This document shows positions 6,854 through 7,202 of a DNA stretch of 7,202 nt, piece after piece. The notes beneath the pieces are model-generated. The model did no database searches. It was not told where the DNA came from and saw only the letters and a program-made list of their open reading frames with translations. Positions within the stretch are counted from its first letter, which is position 1. Each line of letters starts with the position of its first letter. The translations under genes were made by a program, and so were the position numbers. The stretch comes from Bacillota bacterium (GTDB taxonomy: Bacteria; Bacillota; Clostridia; Lachnospirales; Lachnospiraceae): positions 1 through 7,202 of the forward strand of contig JAEZKD010000196.1 in NCBI GenBank assembly GCA_023415655.1. Reading direction: 5' to 3'.

Positions 6854-6863
6854 TTCCCTTGAG
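6854..6863. repeat. Further copy of TTCCCTTGAG, arm-type site candidate
   Basis: Together with its flank (to 6871) it matches 186-203 near the other end of the island at 16 of 18 positions, in the same orientation. The related TCCCTTGA also occurs at 6977-6984, directly beside the right core, where it encodes FKG of the rubrerythrin tail. Confidence 0.45.
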
Positions 6864-6949
6864 ATTTTTGAAAACATAAAATATCAAATATAAAAATTTA
6901 TGAAACCTTTGATTTACCTAATGTCAAAGAGTGTTTTTCTTTGTCACTA

Positions 6950-7012
6950 TTATTTCCCGAAATATCTATCCAAAAGTCCCTTGAAGCCAGCACCATGTCT
7001 TGCTTCGTCATG
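6950..7012 (-). pseudogene. Rubrerythrin C-terminal remnant
   Basis: The frame reads HDEARHG (from 7012), then AGFKGLLDRYFGK and TAA at 6950-6952. DEARHG followed by GLL-x-RYF is the conserved C-terminus of rubrerythrin, a non-haem iron peroxidase of anaerobes; the Glu and His of this motif are metal ligands. Only about 20 codons are present. Upstream of His the match ends and a TAA appears at 7022-7024, so the fragment is cut exactly at the direct-repeat core. I infer that site-specific recombination separated this tail from the rest of the gene, which would lie beyond the right edge of the window if it still exists. Confidence 0.75.
6984..7006. repeat. Right 23-bp direct repeat, att-like core within rubrerythrin tail
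   Basis: This is the partner of 91-113, in the same orientation with two mismatches. This copy is continuous with an authentic rubrerythrin 3' end on its lower-coordinate side but not with rubrerythrin sequence on its other side. That is the arrangement expected for a junction between an inserted element to the right and a displaced gene tail. Confidence 0.6.
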
Positions 7013-7202
7013 AGTGTTGCTTTATTTATAAGGGTTACAGGTTTCTAAATTTGAAATACACAGTATTTTACACAACAACAATACTCATCTGATGAGCTTT
7101 TGTGCATAAAACAATTCATAATCATTCTATACATATCTTTTATTTTCCAGAAGACTTATAATTGTTAACATACTCTATCGAGTAAATAGATACTATTCGG
7201 AG
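7013..7202. other. Right outer flank, no gene
   Basis: No coding region is supported. The only structure seen is a small inverted repeat CTCATC/GATGAG (7084-7096). The lack of rubrerythrin sequence here indicates that the DNA to the right of the core is itself inserted or rearranged. Confidence 0.4.

Larger units (their letters stand above)
6763..6949. other. Right inner flank, no gene
   Basis: No coding region is supported here. The stretch holds three copies of the TTCCCTTGAG motif (6789-6797 inverted, 6801-6810, 6854-6863) and very AT-rich DNA after them. It separates the island genes from the rubrerythrin tail fragment, and it mirrors the left flank, where copies of the same motif lie inside the direct repeat. 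Confidence 0.5.

Overview
This is a 7.2 kb, AT-rich window in which every supported gene lies on the minus strand. Strong GGAGG-type ribosome binding sites and the codon use suggest a low-GC Firmicute. A tail-end fragment of a rubrerythrin gene (6950-7012) points to an anaerobe, probably a clostridium. This assignment is inferred from sequence style, not from a database match.

The layout looks like a small accessory (defence-type) island. Its ends carry two near-identical 23-bp direct repeats (91-113 and 6984-7006, 2 mismatches). The right copy lies exactly in the conserved C-terminal codons of rubrerythrin (DEARHGAGF). Both flanks also carry several copies of TTCCCTTGAG (174-195 and 6789-6863), which resemble arm-type binding sites of a tyrosine recombinase. 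No integrase is encoded in the window, so this may be an integrase-less cassette, or one unit of a tandem array, recombined at the 3' end of rubrerythrin.

In the direction of transcription (high to low coordinates) the content is as follows. (1) A small Cys-rich reading frame, apparently frameshifted (6365-6762). (2) A compact three-gene operon: a 711-aa protein with two Cys4 zinc knuckles and a nuclease-like C-terminus (6232-4097), a 359-aa HD-domain protein (4066-2987) and a 179-aa Mrr-like PD-(D/E)XK nuclease (2960-2421). The genes are spaced 30 and 26 bp apart and each has a strong ribosome binding site. (3) A decayed GHKL ATPase gene of the sacsin-like type, broken by several frameshifts and a stop (2136 to about 1086). 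(4) An intact 271-aa protein with two membrane helices and a coiled coil (1037-222).

The three-gene operon is the main candidate for an undescribed system. It combines a probable metal-dependent HD phosphohydrolase, a stand-alone restriction-type nuclease and a large zinc-ribbon protein that may carry a second nuclease fold. I do not recognise this combination as a named anti-phage system. The defence role is inferred from domain content and island context.
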